Shown here piece by piece: positions 17,476-26,234 of a stretch of 64,000 nucleotides of DNA. The translations under genes and the position numbers were made by a program. Within the stretch, counting starts at the first letter, position 1; each line of letters opens with the position of its first letter. Source of the DNA: Bradyrhizobium sp. 164 (GTDB lineage: Bacteria > Pseudomonadota > Alphaproteobacteria > Rhizobiales > Xanthobacteraceae); NCBI RefSeq assembly GCF_023073715.1, contig NZ_JADPKA010000097.1:62001-126000 (forward strand), written 5' to 3'. The notes under the pieces are model-generated. The model was not told the origin of the DNA and made no database searches. It saw only the letters and a list, made by a program, of their open reading frames with translations.

Positions 17476-19239
17476 CTACGCGGCGACCTTCGCGAGCCGG
17501 CTCATCTCCTGCGTCACCAGCTCACGGTAGGGGCCGTGACCCTGCATCAGCCGGTCGGGCGCGCCATCCTCGATGATCTTGCCGGCCTTGAGCACGACCA
17601 CGCGATCGAAATTGCGCAGCGTCGCCAGGCGATGCGCGATCGCAACCACGGTGCGGCCGCGCATCAGCCGCGACAGTGCCTCGCGGATAGCCTCCTCCGA
17701 CTCGCTGTCGAGCGCTGCGGTCGCCTCGTCGAGCAGCAGGATCGGCGCGTCCTTGAGGAAAGCGCGCGCGATCGCGATGCGCTGGCGCTGGCCGCCCGAC
17801 ATCTTCACACCGCGGTCGCCGACCATGGTATCGAGACCTTCCGGCAAGCTCTCGACGAAATCGCAGCGCGCCGCGATCGCCGCGCGCAGCACCTCGTCGT
17901 CAGTGGCGTTCGGCCGGCCATAACGGATGTTCTCGCGGATGGAGCGGTGGAACAGGGAGATGTCCTGCGGCACGACTGAGATCGCCTCGCGCAGGCTCAG
18001 CTGCGTCACCTTGGAAATGTCCTGGCCATCGATGGTGATGTTACCCTCATCGACGTCGTAGAAGCGCTGCAGCAGCGTGAACAGGGTCGATTTGCCGCCG
18101 CCGGACTGGCCGACCAGGCCGACGCGCTGGCCGGGTTGCAAGCGTAGACTGAACCGCTCGAAAATCTTCTCGCCGCCGGGATAGCCGAAGGTGACGTTAT
18201 TGAACGCGATCGCGGCGCCGCTCTTGACCAGAGGCTCGGCCTCGGGGTGATCGCGCAGCTCGTGCGGCACCAGCAGGGTGGCGATCGCCTCGGTCAGCCG
18301 CGCGACGTGCTGGGTGACGTCGACCAACGCCACCGCGAGATCGCGCGTCGCATTGAGAATGGACAGGCCGAGGGTGCAGACCAGCACGACGTCGCCGGTG
18401 GTCGCCTCGCCCTTCTGCCACAGCGTGATCGCCCAGGCCATCAGCGCCACGGTCAGCACGACGGTTACGCCGGCATGTGTGATCCGCAGCTTCTCCAGGT
18501 ACCGCAGGCTGCGGCCCCGCGCGGTGAGCTCCCGGTTCACCGTCGCATCGAACCGCTCATGCTCGTGGCTGATGCCACAGAAGGCGCGCACCAGCGGCAT
18601 GTTGCTGATCACGTCGATCATCTCGCCGTCGACCACCGCGGCTTTGTCGGCGAAATCATCATGCAGCGGCTTGCCGGCGGCGGCCAAGTGGAACATCGCG
18701 ACCACCATGCCGCCGGCGATCACGATCAGGCCCAGCGCCATATACGGACTCACGGTTCCGATCAGGGTGATTGCCGCAATTGTGGCGATGCAGGGCGGCA
18801 GCACGTTCCAGACGAACATGTTCTCGACCGTGAACACCGCGTTGGAAGTCGCCGTGATGCGGCTCGTCAGCATGCCCGGCATGCGATCGGAGAAATAGCT
18901 CGGCGCGTGGCCGGTCAGATGACGAAATATGTCGCGGCGTAAATCACCGGTGACCCGGACGAAGGTGAAGCTCGCCGTCCAGCTCGCGATCCGCCACAGA
19001 AAGTTGTCGGCGGCGATCAGTGACATGAGCAGAATGAATGCCAGCCATACGCTCCCGCCATGAGATGGTCCGGCGGACAGGCTGTCGACCAGGGATTTGA
19101 CGCCGTACTGGGTGCCCACGGAGCAGGCAACCGCTGCCACGACAGCGGTCAGAATCACCAGGTGTGACGCGAGACGACGCCGGAGATAGCGCAAGACAAA
19201 GGCAAATGGCCTGCGCGCGTATCCAGAAAGCTGATCCAT
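17476..19239 (-). CDS. ABC exporter, fused membrane and ATPase domains
   Basis: A 587-residue type-IV ABC exporter half-transporter. Residues 1-320 hold six helices; the ATPase follows with Walker A GQSGGGKST, signature MSGGQRQRIAIARA, Walker B ILLLDEATAALD and switch IAHRLATL. Length and layout fit lipid, glycan or drug exporters; size resembles cyclic-glucan exporters NdvA/ChvA but I see no specific motif for that. It is the first gene of the minus-strand unit continuing into the glucosidase, PRC-barrel and MFS genes, and is divergent from the GT4 gene. Confidence 0.9.
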   Translation of the reverse strand: MDQLSGYARRPFAFVLRYLRRRLASHLVILTAVVAAVACSVGTQYGVKSLVDSLSAGPSHGGSVWLAFILLMSLIAADNFLWRIASWTASFTFVRVTGDLRRDIFRHLTGHAPSYFSDRMPGMLTSRITATSNAVFTVENMFVWNVLPPCIATIAAITLIGTVSPYMALGLIVIAGGMVVAMFHLAAAGKPLHDDFADKAAVVDGEMIDVISNMPLVRAFCGISHEHERFDATVNRELTARGRSLRYLEKLRITHAGVTVVLTVALMAWAITLWQKGEATTGDVVLVCTLGLSILNATRDLAVALVDVTQHVARLTEAIATLLVPHELRDHPEAEPLVKSGAAIAFNNVTFGYPGGEKIFERFSLRLQPGQRVGLVGQSGGGKSTLFTLLQRFYDVDEGNITIDGQDISKVTQLSLREAISVVPQDISLFHRSIRENIRYGRPNATDDEVLRAAIAARCDFVESLPEGLDTMVGDRGVKMSGGQRQRIAIARAFLKDAPILLLDEATAALDSESEEAIREALSRLMRGRTVVAIAHRLATLRNFDRVVVLKAGKIIEDGAPDRLMQGHGPYRELVTQEMSRLAKVAA

Positions 19240-19288
19240 ATGGCTATCGCCCCGTTATGCTGATTTTCAATTCGTTACTGGTCGAGTG

Positions 19289-19314
19289 AACAGCGACCAC
19301 TTCGCCTCGGTTCC
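19289..19314 (-). promoter_or_regulatory. Candidate EcfG-like promoter for the ABC exporter unit
   Basis: On the minus strand GGAAC (19314-19310) is followed after 18 bases by GTT (19291-19289). This fits the looser GGAAC-N16/18-GTT pattern and lies about 50 bases before the ABC exporter start. It is weaker than the plus-strand motif beside it because spacing is at the upper limit and the base before GTT is not C. Confidence 0.35.
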
Positions 19315-19417
19315 CGGGCCCGGCGATCACGACATGCGGATGCGGACGATCTGAGAAGATGTAGTGGCAGCATCGAGACGTCCCCCTGACGTGTCGAATA
19401 TGTAACGTTCGGAGGGA

Positions 19418-19442
19418 GGAACTTCGCAGGTGCGGGAACGTT
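19418..19442 (+). promoter_or_regulatory. Candidate EcfG-type promoter for the GT4 glycosyltransferase
   Basis: GGAAC at 19418-19422 and CGTT at 19439-19442 are separated by exactly 16 bases, an exact match to the GGAAC-N16-CGTT pattern of EcfG-dependent general stress promoters. It lies about 70 bases before the coding start at 19515, a normal leader length. Confidence 0.55.
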
Positions 19443-19514
19443 CCTTTGTCTGGCATTGCCGGTGCCGTACAGGCGGGGGGGTTCAATACATGATCGCACA
19501 GAGGAGATGGTGAG

Positions 19515-20585
19515 ATGCGCATCGCGCAGGTTGCTCCGTTGACGGAGGCTGTTCCACCCAAACTGTATGGCGGCACCGAGCGGGTGGTGCATTGGTTGAC
19601 GGAAGAGCTGGTGGCCCTTGGACACGATGTGACGCTGTTCGCCAGCGGCGACTCGCAAACCTCGGCAAAGCTGGATGCATTATGGCCGCGGGCGCTCCGC
19701 CTGGATGGTTCCGTGCGTGATCCCAATGCGCTGCACATGGTGTTGCTGGAGCGCGTGCGGCAGAAATGTGACGACGAGGAGTTCGACTTCCTCCACTTCC
19801 ACCTCGACTACTATCCTTGGTCGCTGTTCTACCGGCAGCCAACGCCGTTCGTGACCACGCTGCACGGCCGTCTCGACCTGCCGGAGCACCAGCCGGTCTT
19901 CAACACTTTCTCGAAAATGCCGGTTATTTCGATCTCCAATGCGCAGCGGCGGCCCGTGCCGCAGGCGAACTGGGTCACCACCATTCATCACGGCCTGCCA
20001 GAGAATCTGCTGACGCCGAAACCCGTCAAGCAGGAATATCTCGCCGTGCTCGGCCGCATCGCGCCCGAGAAGGGCGTCGACCGCGCCATCAAGATCGCGA
20101 CGCATTGCGGCATCCCGCTGAAGATCGCCGCCAAGGTCGATCGCGCCGACCAGGATTATTATGACGAACTGATCCGGCCGATGATCGAGAACAATCCGCT
20201 GGTCGAGTTCATCGGCGAGATCAGCGATCACGAGAAATCGGACTTTTTGAGCGGCGCGCTCGGTCTCTTGCTGCCAATCGACTGGCCGGAGCCGTTCGGT
20301 CTGGTGATGATCGAAGCCATGGCGTGCGGAACGCCGGTGGTCGCCTTCAACCGCGGCTCGGTGCCGGAGATCATCGACGAGGGCCTCACCGGCTTCATCG
20401 TCGAGGACGTCATCAGCGCAGCGGGAGTGGTCAAACGCCTCGCGCAACTGGACCGCACTGCAATCCGCAAGCAGTTCGAGACCCGCTTCACGGCGCGGCG
20501 CATGGCACTGGACTATCTCGCGGCGTATCGCAGCCTGACCGAGGCACAGGCGCCGCGAATCAAGCTGGTGAGCAGCGCGGAGTAG
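19515..20585 (+). CDS. Glycosyltransferase family 4 protein
   Basis: A 356-residue GT-B fold glycosyltransferase. The N-terminus MRIAQVAPLTEAVPPKLYGGTERVVHWLTEELVALGHDVTLFASGDS is the acceptor-side domain. The donor-side domain includes LAVLGRIAPEKGVDRAIKIA and the retaining EX7E-type motif EPFGLVMIEAMACGTPVVAF. AGGAG eight bases upstream supports the ATG at 19515. It is divergent from the ABC exporter, so synthesis and export of one glycan or glycolipid is possible; acceptor and donor are unknown. Confidence 0.9.
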   Translation: MRIAQVAPLTEAVPPKLYGGTERVVHWLTEELVALGHDVTLFASGDSQTSAKLDALWPRALRLDGSVRDPNALHMVLLERVRQKCDDEEFDFLHFHLDYYPWSLFYRQPTPFVTTLHGRLDLPEHQPVFNTFSKMPVISISNAQRRPVPQANWVTTIHHGLPENLLTPKPVKQEYLAVLGRIAPEKGVDRAIKIATHCGIPLKIAAKVDRADQDYYDELIRPMIENNPLVEFIGEISDHEKSDFLSGALGLLLPIDWPEPFGLVMIEAMACGTPVVAFNRGSVPEIIDEGLTGFIVEDVISAAGVVKRLAQLDRTAIRKQFETRFTARRMALDYLAAYRSLTEAQAPRIKLVSSAE

Positions 20586-20613
20586 CGCCTCAAGCAACGC
20601 TGCTGGTCGAAGT

Positions 20614-20760
20614 GCCCTCTCCCCTTGTGGGAGAGGGCTCAAGACCCACGCGGCACACTCGCTTGGGTGAGGGGTTGGCCTCGCCAAGGAAAAATCTCTC
20701 CGCGGAAACGGACCCCTCATCCGGCGCTTCGCGCCACCTTCTCCCACAAGGGGAGAAGGA
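20614..20760. repeat. Intergenic repeat, CTCTCCC-TTGTGGGAGAGGG family, copy A
   Basis: Between convergent genes lies an element with a terminal hairpin (CCCTCTCCCC TTGT GGGAGAGGG), a central pair of GAGGGGT / ACCCCTCAT segments, an inner hairpin (GGCGCTTCGCGCC) and a second terminal hairpin (TTCTCCCACAAGGGGAGAA). Copies with the same order are at 22747, 41688, 51253 and 59142. Confidence 0.75.
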
Positions 20761-20788
20761 AAGAGGTCAGAGCCAACAGACCGCGCGC

Positions 20789-22717
20789 CTAGCTCACCAA
20801 CGCCCGCTTCGGCTCGACGATCTCGAACATGCGCGGGAATTCATCCATCAGGCCCATCAGCTCGGCGAGCCGCATCGGATTGCCTGATAGCTTGATCTTG
20901 CCGGCGGCGACCGCCTCCGGAAAGCTCGTCTGTTTTGCAATGACTTCGTCGAGCGTCGCGCGTGCCAGCGTGAAGCTGGCATCCGCGCGCTCCGCCTGCA
21001 CGCCCTCGGCATAGGTCAACGCAGAGTTCTCCAGATTGAGCACGAAGGTCTCGCCGGTGTCGGAAACACTCCAGTTCAGCACGATGTGCTTGCCTTCCGC
21101 TTTCGGGCCGTTGAGGCGGATGCCGAGCAGGTCCCAGAGCTGCGAGGTGCGCAATGCGGCCAGCGTTTCGCGCGGCATTGGCGGGCGCTGGGGCGCCTTC
21201 GGCATGCCGTTTCGCAGCTCCTGCGCGCCGAACAGATAGGCGTTGCGCCAGGTCGCGCTTTCGGCGGCATAGCCGAGCTGCTCGAGCGTATCCGCCAGCA
21301 ACGCGCGCGCCGGCTGATTGTCCGGCTCGGCGAAGACGAGATGGCCGAGCGCTTGCGCGATGAAACGAAACTCGCCCTTGTCGAAATCCGTCCGTGCCCG
21401 CGCCAGGATGGCATCCGCGCCACCCATGTATTCGACATACTTCTTGCCTGATTCTACCGGAGGCAGCGGATCGAGATTGACCGGATTGGCGTCGTACCAG
21501 CCGAGATATTTCTGGTAGATCGCCTTCACGTTGTGCCGGATGTGGCCGTAATAGCCGCGGCCGTGCCAGGCGGACTCAAGGCTCTTCGGCAGCTGGATGG
21601 TCTCGGCGATCTCGGCGGCGGTGAGGCCGTGGTTCATCAGGCGGATGGTCTGGTCGTGCGCGAATTTGTAGAGATCGCGCTGCTGCCGGATCATGGTGCC
21701 GATGCGCTCCCGCCCCCACACCGGCCAGTGATGCTGGCCGCACATCGCCTCCGCCTTGTCATCCCAAAGCAGCAGGGCCTCGCCCAGATATTTCGACCAG
21801 GCCAGCGCATCGCGCACGTCGGCGCCACGGAACGGCAGCAGATTGTGGAAATTGTGGGTGCAGTTCTCGGCAAGGTTCAGCAGCTTGTAGCGCGGGACGA
21901 AGAAATGCATCTCCGCCGGCGCTTCGCTGTTCGGCGCCATCTGGAATTCGAACTCGAGGCCGTCGATGACACGCGTCTCGCCGGTCGCCATGATCAAATC
22001 GGTCGGGCGCAGCAGTGCGACCGATCCCGCCGCCATCGACTTGCCGAGCCCGCAATCCACCTGCCGGCGCACGCCCTTCGCGAGAAAGGGACCGAACTGG
22101 TACTGCGCCCGGCGCAGCATCGCCGGTCCGGCGATGATGTTCTCGGAGACGGCGTGCTCCATGAACAGGTTCGGCGCGATGATCGGCACGCGGCTAGTCG
22201 CCAGCGCCTCCTCCTCCAGCACGCCGCGCGCGCCGCCCCAATGATCGGTGTGGGTGTGCGTGAAGATGACGGCCGCGACCGGGCGCTTGCCACGATGGCT
22301 GAAGTAGAGATCGAGCGCGGCGCGCGCGCCCTCGATCGAGGTCAGGGTATCCACGACGATGACGCCGCTGTCGCCCTCGATCAGCGTCATGTTGGCGATG
22401 TCGAGCCCGCGCACCTGATACACGCCGGGCACGACCTCGAACAGGCCGTGATGCATGTTGAGCCGCGACTGCCGCCACAGGCTCGGATTGACGGTGGGCG
22501 GCGCCCGTTCAGCAGAGAGAAAGCCGTAAGGCTCCAGGCTCCAGACCGTCCGCCCTTGCGGATTTGTGATTGTCGCGTTCTCGATCGTGCCGAGAAAGCC
22601 GCGCGCGGCATCGTCGAAATCGCGCGTGTCTGAAAACGGCAGCGCGTTCAGCATGGCGTCATGCTGCGCGATGACAGAGGGAGAAGCGTGTTTCGACTCG
22701 TTGTTGGCTTCAGCCAT
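20789..22717 (-). CDS. Alkyl sulfatase, metallo-beta-lactamase fold (SdsA1/YjcS type)
   Basis: A 642-residue protein with three parts: a metallo-beta-lactamase domain (about residues 90-330), a helical dimerisation region (about 340-500) and a C-terminal SCP2-like lipid-binding domain (about 520-635). The metal motif THTHTDHWGG gives His154, His156, Asp158 and His159. Further ligands are expected in NLAENCTHNFHNLLP. Characterised relatives hydrolyse linear primary alkyl sulfates such as SDS to alcohol and sulfate. Unlike secreted SdsA1 no signal peptide is seen, so a cytosolic location is inferred. It lies upstream of the TRAP transporter on the plus-coordinate side but reads in the same direction. 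Confidence 0.88.
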   Translation of the reverse strand: MAEANNESKHASPSVIAQHDAMLNALPFSDTRDFDDAARGFLGTIENATITNPQGRTVWSLEPYGFLSAERAPPTVNPSLWRQSRLNMHHGLFEVVPGVYQVRGLDIANMTLIEGDSGVIVVDTLTSIEGARAALDLYFSHRGKRPVAAVIFTHTHTDHWGGARGVLEEEALATSRVPIIAPNLFMEHAVSENIIAGPAMLRRAQYQFGPFLAKGVRRQVDCGLGKSMAAGSVALLRPTDLIMATGETRVIDGLEFEFQMAPNSEAPAEMHFFVPRYKLLNLAENCTHNFHNLLPFRGADVRDALAWSKYLGEALLLWDDKAEAMCGQHHWPVWGRERIGTMIRQQRDLYKFAHDQTIRLMNHGLTAAEIAETIQLPKSLESAWHGRGYYGHIRHNVKAIYQKYLGWYDANPVNLDPLPPVESGKKYVEYMGGADAILARARTDFDKGEFRFIAQALGHLVFAEPDNQPARALLADTLEQLGYAAESATWRNAYLFGAQELRNGMPKAPQRPPMPRETLAALRTSQLWDLLGIRLNGPKAEGKHIVLNWSVSDTGETFVLNLENSALTYAEGVQAERADASFTLARATLDEVIAKQTSFPEAVAAGKIKLSGNPMRLAELMGLMDEFPRMFEIVEPKRALVS

Positions 22718-22746
22718 GTTGCTCTCCTCCCGGACGGTGCCTCATT

Positions 22747-22896
22747 CCCTTCGTCCCTTGTGTGAAAGACCGCGGCGCGAAGCGCCGGATGAGGGGTCTC
22801 TCTCCGCGAACTCGATTGCGCGAGCCTCACGCGCAGAGAGACCCCTCACCCGTCTCGCCGCTGCGCGGCGAGCCACCCTCTCCCGCAAGGAGAGGG
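22747..22896. repeat. Intergenic repeat, CTCTCCC family, copy B
   Basis: It fills the gap between the TRAP permease stop and the alkylsulfatase start. Recognisable blocks are GCGCGAAGCGCCGGATGAGG, AGAGACCCCTCACCCGTC, the hairpin CGCCGCTGCGCGGCG, and CCTCTCCCGCAAGGAGAGGG. The first terminal stem is degraded. Confidence 0.7.
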
Positions 22897-22903
22897 CTAT
22901 CAG

Positions 22904-24997
22904 CTACATCCCCAGCAGCCTTGGCAGCCACAACGACAGACCTGGCCAATACGTCACCACCACGAGGAATCCCAACATGGTCAGGAGCCAGGGCCACACC
23001 GCGACGGTGAGCTCGGTGATGCCCATCTTGGCGATACCTGATGCGACGTAGAGATTGAGGCCGACGGGCGGATGGCACAGCCCGACCTCCATATTGACCG
23101 TCATCAGGATGCCGAAATGGATCGGATCGATGCCGAGCTTGACCGCGACCGGAAACAGGATCGGCGCCATGATTAGGATGATCGAGGACGGCTCCATCAC
23201 GTTGCCCGCCAGCAGCAGCAGGAGGTTGACGAGCAGCAGGAAGCCGATCCAGCCCAAGCCCTGGTCGATCATCCATTGTGCCAGCGCCTGCGGCACGTTC
23301 TCGTAGGTCATCAGGAACGAGAACAGCACCGCGTTGGTGATGATATAGAGCAGCATCGCCGATAGGTTCGCCGACGACAGCAGCACCCGCGGCACATCGC
23401 GCAGCTTCAGATCCTTGTAGATGAACACTGCGACGATGAAGGCGTAGACCGCGCTGACGGCGGCAGCTTCCGTCGGCGTGAACAGGCCGCTATAGATGCC
23501 GCCGATCACGATGACGATCAGCAAAATGCCCCAGATCGATTTGCGAAATGCGTCGAGACGCTGAAGGAACGTAGCCTTCGGCATCCGCGGATAGTCGTTG
23601 CGCCAGGCCCGATAGAATGTCGTCGCCCCAAGCAGCGAGGCCAGCACCAACCCCGGCACGATGCCGGCGATGAACAGCTTGCCCACCGAGCTGTTGGTGG
23701 AGACGGCGTAGAGAACCATCGGGATCGACGGCGGAATGAGAATGCCGAGCGAGCCGGAGGTCGTGATCACCCCCGCCCCGAACCGCTTGGGAAATCCTTG
23801 CGCGACCATCGCAGGCAGGATCACCGAGCCGATCGCCACCACGGTCGCCGGCGAGGAGCCGGAAATCGCCGCGAACAGCGCGCAGGCGACCACGCCGGAG
23901 AGTGCGAGGCCGCCGTACCAATGGCCGACCAGCGCGGTCGCGAACGTGATCATCCGGCGTGCCACGCCGCCATGGGTCAGGAAGTTGCCGGCGAGAATGA
24001 AGAACGGGATCGCCATGATCTCGAAATTCTCGATGCCGGTGAACAGCTTCAGCGCCACCGATTCCGTGCGCACGTCGGTCAGCGTGAACATGAAGCTGAG
24101 CACGGTCAGACCAAGCGCGATCGAGATCGGCATGCCCGTCAGCATCAATGACAGCAGCAGCGCGAACACGATGGCGACGCGCAGGCCTTGCGGCAGCGTG
24201 ATGATGTGGCCGGCATGCGCAAAGCACAGGGCGACGATCAGAATCGGCAGCAGCATCAGGATCCAGCCGAGCGGGCTGCGCTCGTCCCGGGCGACCTGGC
24301 TGGGGGTGACCGGGGCCGGATGCACCGGATCCGCTTCGACGCCCTCGACGCCCGCCATGTCGTGATGCGGCAGCTCGCCGGTGCGGTAGAACGACCACGC
24401 CACTTGCAGGAAGCGGAAGCACATCAGGCCGGAGCCGAGCGGAATGGTGAGATAGACCATCCACATCGGCGCTTCGAGATCGTTGGACTGCTGGCCCGTC
24501 TGCCACATCTGGCCGACGAACGCGGCCCCGAAATAGCCCACGATGGCGGTGAAGAGCGCGCCGCACAACAGACCGAAGGTGATAACGCGACGGCGCGATC
24601 CGCCCGGAAGGATGTTGACGAGCACGTCGACGCCGACATGGATGCCGGTGCGCACGCCGTAGGCCGCGCCGAACTTCGCCATCCAGATGAACATGTAGAT
24701 GCAGAGCTCTTGCGCCCAGGACAGGTCGAGCGAGGCAAGCCACACGAACGCAGCGCGCGCGGGTACGGCGAGGAAAGCCAGGTTGCGGGCTTCGGCCCAT
24801 TTGGCGATATCGATCGACAGCCCTGCCCCGTAGCGGTGCAGCACGGCGACGAAGATCAGCGACGTCGCAGCCGCGATCATCGTCGCGATCAGCCATTCCT
24901 CGAGATGGTTGAGAAAACGATTCAGCACCCGCAGCAACTTGGTCCCCCCAGCATTGGCTCGTCCATTCAAGAGCGAAACGGCCGGGAGTGCGATCAC
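22904..24997 (-). CDS. TRAP transporter permease, fused DctQ-DctM
   Basis: A 697-residue inner-membrane protein joining the small (DctQ, about residues 25-200) and large (DctM, about 235-697) TRAP subunits. The DctQ part shows EELCIYMFIWMAKFGAAYG-like sequence; the DctM part has GSLGILIPPSIPMVLYA, FTPTEAAAVSAVYAF, PILFPVAVKLGIDPIHFGI and HPPVGLNLYV, all family signatures. TRAP systems use the sodium gradient to import organic acids. The ATG at 24997 is the longest start; a TTG at 24937 preceded by GGGGGGA would give LLRVLNRFLNHLEEW and may be real. It follows the dctP-like gene by 38 bases. Confidence 0.9.
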   Translation of the reverse strand: MIALPAVSLLNGRANAGGTKLLRVLNRFLNHLEEWLIATMIAAATSLIFVAVLHRYGAGLSIDIAKWAEARNLAFLAVPARAAFVWLASLDLSWAQELCIYMFIWMAKFGAAYGVRTGIHVGVDVLVNILPGGSRRRVITFGLLCGALFTAIVGYFGAAFVGQMWQTGQQSNDLEAPMWMVYLTIPLGSGLMCFRFLQVAWSFYRTGELPHHDMAGVEGVEADPVHPAPVTPSQVARDERSPLGWILMLLPILIVALCFAHAGHIITLPQGLRVAIVFALLLSLMLTGMPISIALGLTVLSFMFTLTDVRTESVALKLFTGIENFEIMAIPFFILAGNFLTHGGVARRMITFATALVGHWYGGLALSGVVACALFAAISGSSPATVVAIGSVILPAMVAQGFPKRFGAGVITTSGSLGILIPPSIPMVLYAVSTNSSVGKLFIAGIVPGLVLASLLGATTFYRAWRNDYPRMPKATFLQRLDAFRKSIWGILLIVIVIGGIYSGLFTPTEAAAVSAVYAFIVAVFIYKDLKLRDVPRVLLSSANLSAMLLYIITNAVLFSFLMTYENVPQALAQWMIDQGLGWIGFLLLVNLLLLLAGNVMEPSSIILIMAPILFPVAVKLGIDPIHFGILMTVNMEVGLCHPPVGLNLYVASGIAKMGITELTVAVWPWLLTMLGFLVVVTYWPGLSLWLPRLLGM

Positions 24998-25035
24998 CCC
25001 CGACCGTTGTTATTGTCCTTATTAGGCCGCGGCCG

Positions 25036-26037
25036 TCAGTTCATCTTGACGTCGAGTTCCTTGGCGAGGAGATCGAGCACCTCCTGCCCGACCCGGCCCT
25101 TCGCCCATTTGTAGGTCGGCTGCATCGCCTCCTGCCACGCCTTGCGATCGGCGTCACTGAGGTAATGCAGCGTCGTCTTGCCCGTCTTCTTGATCTCGGC
25201 CAGCGCGTCCTCGTTCTCCTGGCGCGCGATCGAGTTGGTGTAATCGGTCGCCTCCGCCATCGCCTTGTCGAGCTGGGTGCGGATGTCGGGCGGCAAGCCC
25301 GACCAGAATTTCGAGTTGACGATGACGGCATATTGCAGATGCGCGTGATAAGACACGGTGATGTCCTTCTGCACCTCGTAAAACTTTTGCGTCAGATAGT
25401 TGGACGCCGTGTTCTCGCAGCCGTCGACCACGCCGGTCTGGAGCGCCTGGTAGACTTCGGAGAACGCCATGATCTGCGGGATCGAGCCGACCAGGCGGAA
25501 ATACTGGTCGGCAATCTTCGATCCCGAGATGCGGAACTTGAGGCCCTGGAAATCGGTCGGCTTCATCAGGGGCCGGTTGGCGGAGACCATGTGGAAGCCG
25601 TTGTCCCAATAAGCGAGCCCGGTGATGCCCTTGGCCTCGAGCTTCTGGAACAGCCACTTGCCGACCGTACCCTTCATCGCGTTGGCATAGGTCTGGTCGT
25701 CCTTGAACAGCCACGGCAAGTCGAGCGCCTCGAACTCCTTGATGCCGAGCGGCGCGAATTTCGCGGTCGACGGCGCGAGCATCTGCACCGAGCCGAGCTG
25801 GAGCGCCTCGATCTCTTCCTTGTCCTTGTATAGCGTGGAGTTCGGATAGACTTCGACCTTGACCTTGCCGTTGGTGTACTTCTCGGCGAGCTCCTTGAAT
25901 TTCAGCGCGCCCTTGCCCTTCGGAGTATCGTTGGCAACGACGTGGCTGAACTTGATGACGACGGGGTTCTGGGCCTGGGCAGCGGCGGAGGCCACGAGAA
26001 TGGCCGTGGCGGCGACCGCAAGAAGCAGCTTGCGCAT
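25036..26037 (-). CDS. TRAP transporter substrate-binding protein, DctP family
   Basis: A 333-residue periplasmic protein. The ATG at 26037 is preferred: GGGAGG lies about seven bases upstream and a signal peptide follows (RKLLLAVAATAILVASAAAQAQ). DctP features are IKFSHVVANDTPKGKGALKFKELAEKYTNGKVKVEVYP and the conserved ligand arginine region GLKFRISGSK (an Arg pairing with substrate carboxylate). A C4-dicarboxylate or related organic acid is likely; the particular one cannot be told. It is the first gene of the uptake pair. Confidence 0.92.
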   Translation of the reverse strand: MRKLLLAVAATAILVASAAAQAQNPVVIKFSHVVANDTPKGKGALKFKELAEKYTNGKVKVEVYPNSTLYKDKEEIEALQLGSVQMLAPSTAKFAPLGIKEFEALDLPWLFKDDQTYANAMKGTVGKWLFQKLEAKGITGLAYWDNGFHMVSANRPLMKPTDFQGLKFRISGSKIADQYFRLVGSIPQIMAFSEVYQALQTGVVDGCENTASNYLTQKFYEVQKDITVSYHAHLQYAVIVNSKFWSGLPPDIRTQLDKAMAEATDYTNSIARQENEDALAEIKKTGKTTLHYLSDADRKAWQEAMQPTYKWAKGRVGQEVLDLLAKELDVKMN

Positions 26038-26234
26038 GAAGTAACCTCCCAACAACCTCGAAAGCCGGGTTCTTTTTGTTTTTCAGGTCAGTAGTGGCAG
26101 CAATCTGCCACCCGAACAACTAGACCTAAGCCCAATTTGCCGCAGCCAAGCTAACTTGACGGCAGCCGGGTGCGCAACCCGGAGCCGCTACAGTGCAAGG
26201 AAACGAGCGCTTATGCCGCATTGCGGCAGCGCCA

